From an uncultured Bacilli bacterium (lineage in GTDB: Bacteria; Bacillota_I; Bacilli_A; RF39; UBA660): 8,090 bases of DNA. Shown piece after piece: positions 5,887 to 8,090 of the stretch (position 1 is its first letter; each line of letters opens with the position of its first letter). The notes below the pieces were generated by a model. That model worked only from the letters and a program-made list of their open reading frames with translations, ran no database searches and was not told the DNA's origin. The position numbers were made by a program, and so were the translations under genes. The stretch is taken from NCBI GenBank assembly GCA_934162555.1, contig CAKPJE010000049.1, positions 1 to 8,090 on the forward strand, read 5' to 3'.

Positions 5887-5913
5887 CGACTTAAATAAAA
5901 AAATTATTCTTTA

Positions 5914-5940
5914 TTAGCACTCTTTCTTGACATCTGCTAA
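5914..5940 (+). promoter_or_regulatory. CIRCE-type HrcA operator, right arm degenerate
   Basis: TTAGCACTC (5914-5922) is a perfect left arm of the CIRCE consensus, followed by exactly 9 bases and ATCTGCTAA (5932-5940). The right arm keeps TGCTAA but its first three bases are ATC instead of GAG, so the outer six bases of the palindrome are intact with correct spacing and the inner three are lost. It overlaps the -35 box, where HrcA binding would block RNA polymerase. Confidence 0.78.
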
Positions 5941-5955
5941 CAATAGTGGTATAAC
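5927..5955 (+). promoter_or_regulatory. Strong sigma-A promoter of htpG
   Basis: Perfect TTGACA (5927-5932), an ideal 17-base spacer and TATAAC (5950-5955) predict a start near 5962 and a leader of about 22 bases. The -35 lies inside the CIRCE element. The leader carries AGAGAGTGAG before the ATG, a moderate Shine-Dalgarno site. Confidence 0.88.
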
Positions 5956-5983
5956 TATATTACAGAGAAAGAGAGTGAGAAAT

Positions 5984-7852
5984 ATGAAAAAGAAAGAATT
6001 TAAATCAGAATCTAAAAAATTATTAGACTTAATGATAAATTCAATATACACAAATAGAGAAATATTTTTAAGGGAGCTTATATCAAATGCAAGTGATGCT
6101 TTAGATAAGTTATACTATAAATCACTAACAGATGCAAATATTAAAGTAAATAAGGATGACTTAAAAATCAACATAAGTATTGATAAAGAAAATAATACTT
6201 TAATAATTGAAGATAATGGTATTGGTATGACTGAAGAAGAGTTAGAATCTAATTTAGGTACAATTGCCAAAAGTGGTTCATTAGTATTTAAAGAAATGAA
6301 TGAATCAAATAAAGATATTGATATTATTGGTAAATTTGGTGTTGGTTTTTATTCAGCATTTATGGTAAGTGATAAAGTAGATGTTCTAAGTAAAAGCATT
6401 GATAGTGATAAAGCTTATCTATGGGAGAGTGAAGGAGCTGATGGCTATACAATAACGGAAGCTTCAAAAGAAACAAATGGTACTATCATAAGGTTGCACT
6501 TAAAAAAAGATACTGAAGATGATAAGTATTCTGAATATTTAGATGAATATAAAATTAAAGAATTAGTAAAAAAATATTCTGATTATGTAAGATATCCAAT
6601 AATAATGGAAGTACACACTTCAAAACCAAAAAAAGATAATGAAAAAGAATACGAAGATGTTGTAGAAAATGAAACATTAAATAGTATGGTTCCTATTTGG
6701 AAAAAAGATAAAAAGGATATAAAAGAAGATGAATATGATAATTATTATATTGACAAATATTATGATTATGAAAAGCCATTAAAAGTAATTACAACATCAG
6801 TTGAAGGTATGTGTTCATATAAGGGATTATTATTTATACCATCACATGCACCATATGATTTTTATACAAAAGAGTATGAAAAAGGATTAAGTTTATATTC
6901 AAATGGTATATTAATAATGGACAAATGTAAAGAATTGTTACCAGATTATTTTAGTTTTGTAAAGGGTGTTATTGATAGCGAAGATATTTCTTTGAATATA
7001 TCAAGAGAAATGTTGCAAAGATCAAAGAATTTGAATATAATTGCTAAAAATATTGAAAATAAAATCAAAAAAGAATTAGAACTTATGATGGAAAATGATA
7101 AGGACAATTATAAAAAATTCTTTAAAGCTTTTGGAAATCAATTAAAATTTGGTATTTATAATGAATTTGGAACTCATAAAGATGAATTAAAAGACTTAGT
7201 AATGTTTTATTCTTCAAGAGAAAAGGATTTAATATCATTAAAAGAGTATGTTAAAAACATGGTAGCAGGTCAAGATAGTATTTATTATGCTTGTGGCGAA
7301 ACTAATGAAAAAATAGATTTAATGCCACAAACTGAACAAGTAAAAGATAAGGATTATGATATTTTATATTTAACAGATTATATAGATGAATTTGTCCTTT
7401 CTGTATTAAATGAGTATGATGGTCATAAGTTTGTAAATGTTGCAAATGAAAACTTGAATTTAGAAAATAGTCCTGAATTAGAAAAATTTAATGAAGAAAA
7501 TAAAGATTTATTAAATACTATGAAAGATGCAATTAGTATTTCTGATGTCAAGTTTACAAATAAATTAAAAAATCATTCTGTTTGTTTAACAACTAAAGGT
7601 GATGTTTCTGTTGAGATGGAAAAAGTTATTAATGCAATGCCAACAGATGAGAGAATTAATGCTGAGAAAGTCCTTGAAATTAATATGAATCATCCGATTG
7701 CAAATAAACTAAAAGATTTATATGAAAATGACAAAGAAGAATTAAAATCATATGCTAAAGTTTTATATGCTGAAGCTAGATTGATTGAGGGATTATCAAT
7801 TGAAAATCCAACTGAAATAAGTAATTTGATTAATTTTATTATTTCAAAATAA
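5984..7852 (+). CDS. htpG: Molecular chaperone HtpG (bacterial Hsp90)
   Basis: Cytosolic ATP-dependent dimeric chaperone that remodels client proteins under stress. The 622 residues match the usual length (E. coli 624). The N-terminal GHKL ATPase domain (about 1-210) has LRELISNASDALDK with catalytic Glu31 and magnesium-binding Asn35, DNGIGM with nucleotide-binding Asp77, the lid segment GTIAKSG (92-98), and GKFGVGFYSAF (116-126). The middle domain (about 230-490) has GLLFIPSHAPYDFY and DISLNISREMLQ, with the conserved catalytic-loop Arg341. The C-terminal dimerisation domain includes the MERxx-like region around VEMEKVINAMP. As in bacterial HtpG there is no long charged linker and no MEEVD tail. 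ATG at 5984 is chosen because the only upstream in-frame start is TTG within the -35 box. The overlapping CIRCE points to HrcA control; in B. subtilis, by contrast, htpG lacks CIRCE. Its own promoter and terminator make it monocistronic. Confidence 0.98.
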   Translation: MKKKEFKSESKKLLDLMINSIYTNREIFLRELISNASDALDKLYYKSLTDANIKVNKDDLKINISIDKENNTLIIEDNGIGMTEEELESNLGTIAKSGSLVFKEMNESNKDIDIIGKFGVGFYSAFMVSDKVDVLSKSIDSDKAYLWESEGADGYTITEASKETNGTIIRLHLKKDTEDDKYSEYLDEYKIKELVKKYSDYVRYPIIMEVHTSKPKKDNEKEYEDVVENETLNSMVPIWKKDKKDIKEDEYDNYYIDKYYDYEKPLKVITTSVEGMCSYKGLLFIPSHAPYDFYTKEYEKGLSLYSNGILIMDKCKELLPDYFSFVKGVIDSEDISLNISREMLQRSKNLNIIAKNIENKIKKELELMMENDKDNYKKFFKAFGNQLKFGIYNEFGTHKDELKDLVMFYSSREKDLISLKEYVKNMVAGQDSIYYACGETNEKIDLMPQTEQVKDKDYDILYLTDYIDEFVLSVLNEYDGHKFVNVANENLNLENSPELEKFNEENKDLLNTMKDAISISDVKFTNKLKNHSVCLTTKGDVSVEMEKVINAMPTDERINAEKVLEINMNHPIANKLKDLYENDKEELKSYAKVLYAEARLIEGLSIENPTEISNLINFIISK

Positions 7853-7883
7853 AGGGAAAAGTCTAAAAACTTTTTCTTTTTTT
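7853..7883 (+). terminator. Rho-independent terminator of htpG
   Basis: AGGGAAAAGT (7853-7862) pairs with ACTTTTTCTT (7869-7878) around CTAAAA with two G-T pairs, followed by seven T bases (7877-7883). It starts right after the stop codon. Confidence 0.82.
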
Positions 7884-7885
7884 GG

Positions 7886-7914
7886 TTGAATTTATAGATA
7901 ATATATTGTATAAT
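7886..7914 (+). promoter_or_regulatory. Strong sigma-A-type promoter reading off the right edge
   Basis: TTGAAT (7886-7891), a 17-base spacer and perfect TATAAT (7909-7914) begin two bases after the htpG terminator's T-tract. Transcription would start near 7921 and run through the repeat-bearing segment toward a gene beyond the window. Confidence 0.65.
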
Positions 7915-7928
7915 GAATATAGAATAAA

Positions 7929-8030
7929 TGTTGATAAGTAATAAAAAAATAGAAAGAATGTTGATAACATGAAAACACTAATACATACATGCATTCATGT
8001 ATTACTAAAAAACAAAATTTTTGTTGATAA
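7929..8030 (+). repeat. Three direct copies of TGTTGATAA (DnaA-box-like)
   Basis: Exact 9-base copies at 7929-7937, 7959-7967 and 8022-8030, all in the same orientation, with start-to-start spacings of 30 and 63 bases. The complement TTATCAACA differs from the DnaA-box consensus TTATCCACA at one position. The copies are seen directly; DnaA binding is only an inference, and no dnaA, dnaN or rpmH gene is in view. Confidence 0.6.
7979..8004. repeat. Nested palindrome between the second and third TGTTGATAA copies
   Basis: TAATACAT (7979-7986) is complementary to ATGTATTA (7997-8004) over a 10-base spacer. Within it, ACATG (7987-7991) is complementary to CATGT (7996-8000) with loop CATT, so two folds compete. 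No T-tract follows. It could be an operator or a leader-RNA hairpin in the transcript from 7921. Confidence 0.55.
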
Positions 8031-8090
8031 CTTATGTGGTGCAAGATTTTATAGGATAATTATAGATAGTGGTCCAGTTTTTTCGTGTTT

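Noticed and set aside
5927..5983. 19-codon N-terminal extension of HtpG from TTG at 5927
   Set aside because: The TTG is part of the -35 box, so it would not be in the mRNA. ATG at 5984 begins the typical HtpG N-terminus.
1..8090. CRISPR array, tRNA/rRNA genes, toxin-antitoxin or defence island
   Set aside because: No regularly spaced identical repeats with spacers, no cloverleaf sequences and no defence-type genes were seen; the TGTTGATAA copies are too few and unevenly spaced for CRISPR.
1..8090. Mycoplasma-type genetic code (TGA as tryptophan)
   Set aside because: Trp residues in all genes here use TGG, no TGA is needed to keep any frame open, and all stops are TAA.

Overview
The window reads as chromosomal DNA of a low-GC Gram-positive (Bacillota-type) bacterium, possibly one of the small-genome gut Bacilli/Clostridia-like or Mycoplasmatota-related lineages. 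The evidence is very A+T-rich DNA (by eye about three quarters A+T), strong GGAGG-type Shine-Dalgarno sites, sigma-A-type promoters, a T-box riboswitch, a CIRCE heat-shock operator and hairpin-plus-U-tract terminators. All six stop codons seen are TAA. Tryptophans are encoded by TGG and no internal TGA is read through, so the standard bacterial code fits. The exact lineage cannot be fixed from this sequence alone.

Layout, left to right. (1) 1-192: the 3' end of a surface-type protein finishing in an InlB/Listeria-Bacteroides repeat, then a spacer with a perfect-stem terminator. (2) 366-1163: a collagen-like protein with a TTG start, two Gly-X-Y tracts around a small globular insert, and a C-terminal domain that looks C1q/BclA-like. 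(3) 1253-2848: CTP synthase, pyrG. (4) 2858-4072, minus strand: a dicarboxylate/amino acid:cation symporter family transporter, convergent with pyrG and sharing a bidirectional terminator with it. (5) 4199-5793: promoter, T-box leader with a probable aspartate specifier (GAC), and an archaeal/eukaryal-type aspartyl-tRNA synthetase. (6) 5838-5886: a long hairpin. (7) 5914-7852: a degenerate CIRCE operator overlapping a near-consensus promoter, then htpG (Hsp90). (8) 7886-8090: a strong promoter followed by about 170 bases without a clear gene, holding three direct copies of TGTTGATAA and a nested palindrome.

The genes appear to be single transcription units; nearly every one has its own promoter and terminator. 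They do not form one pathway: nucleotide synthesis, amino-acid transport, tRNA charging and protein folding lie next to two probable cell-surface proteins. The clearest regulatory logic is at aspS (uncharged tRNA-Asp lets transcription continue) and htpG (probable HrcA repression).

I do not see a convincing undescribed multi-gene system. The points most worth a second look are the symporter's altered cation- and substrate-site residues, the archaeal-type AspRS under an Asp T-box, the modular collagen-like protein, the split-quality CIRCE, and the repeat-bearing, promoter-led segment at the right edge.
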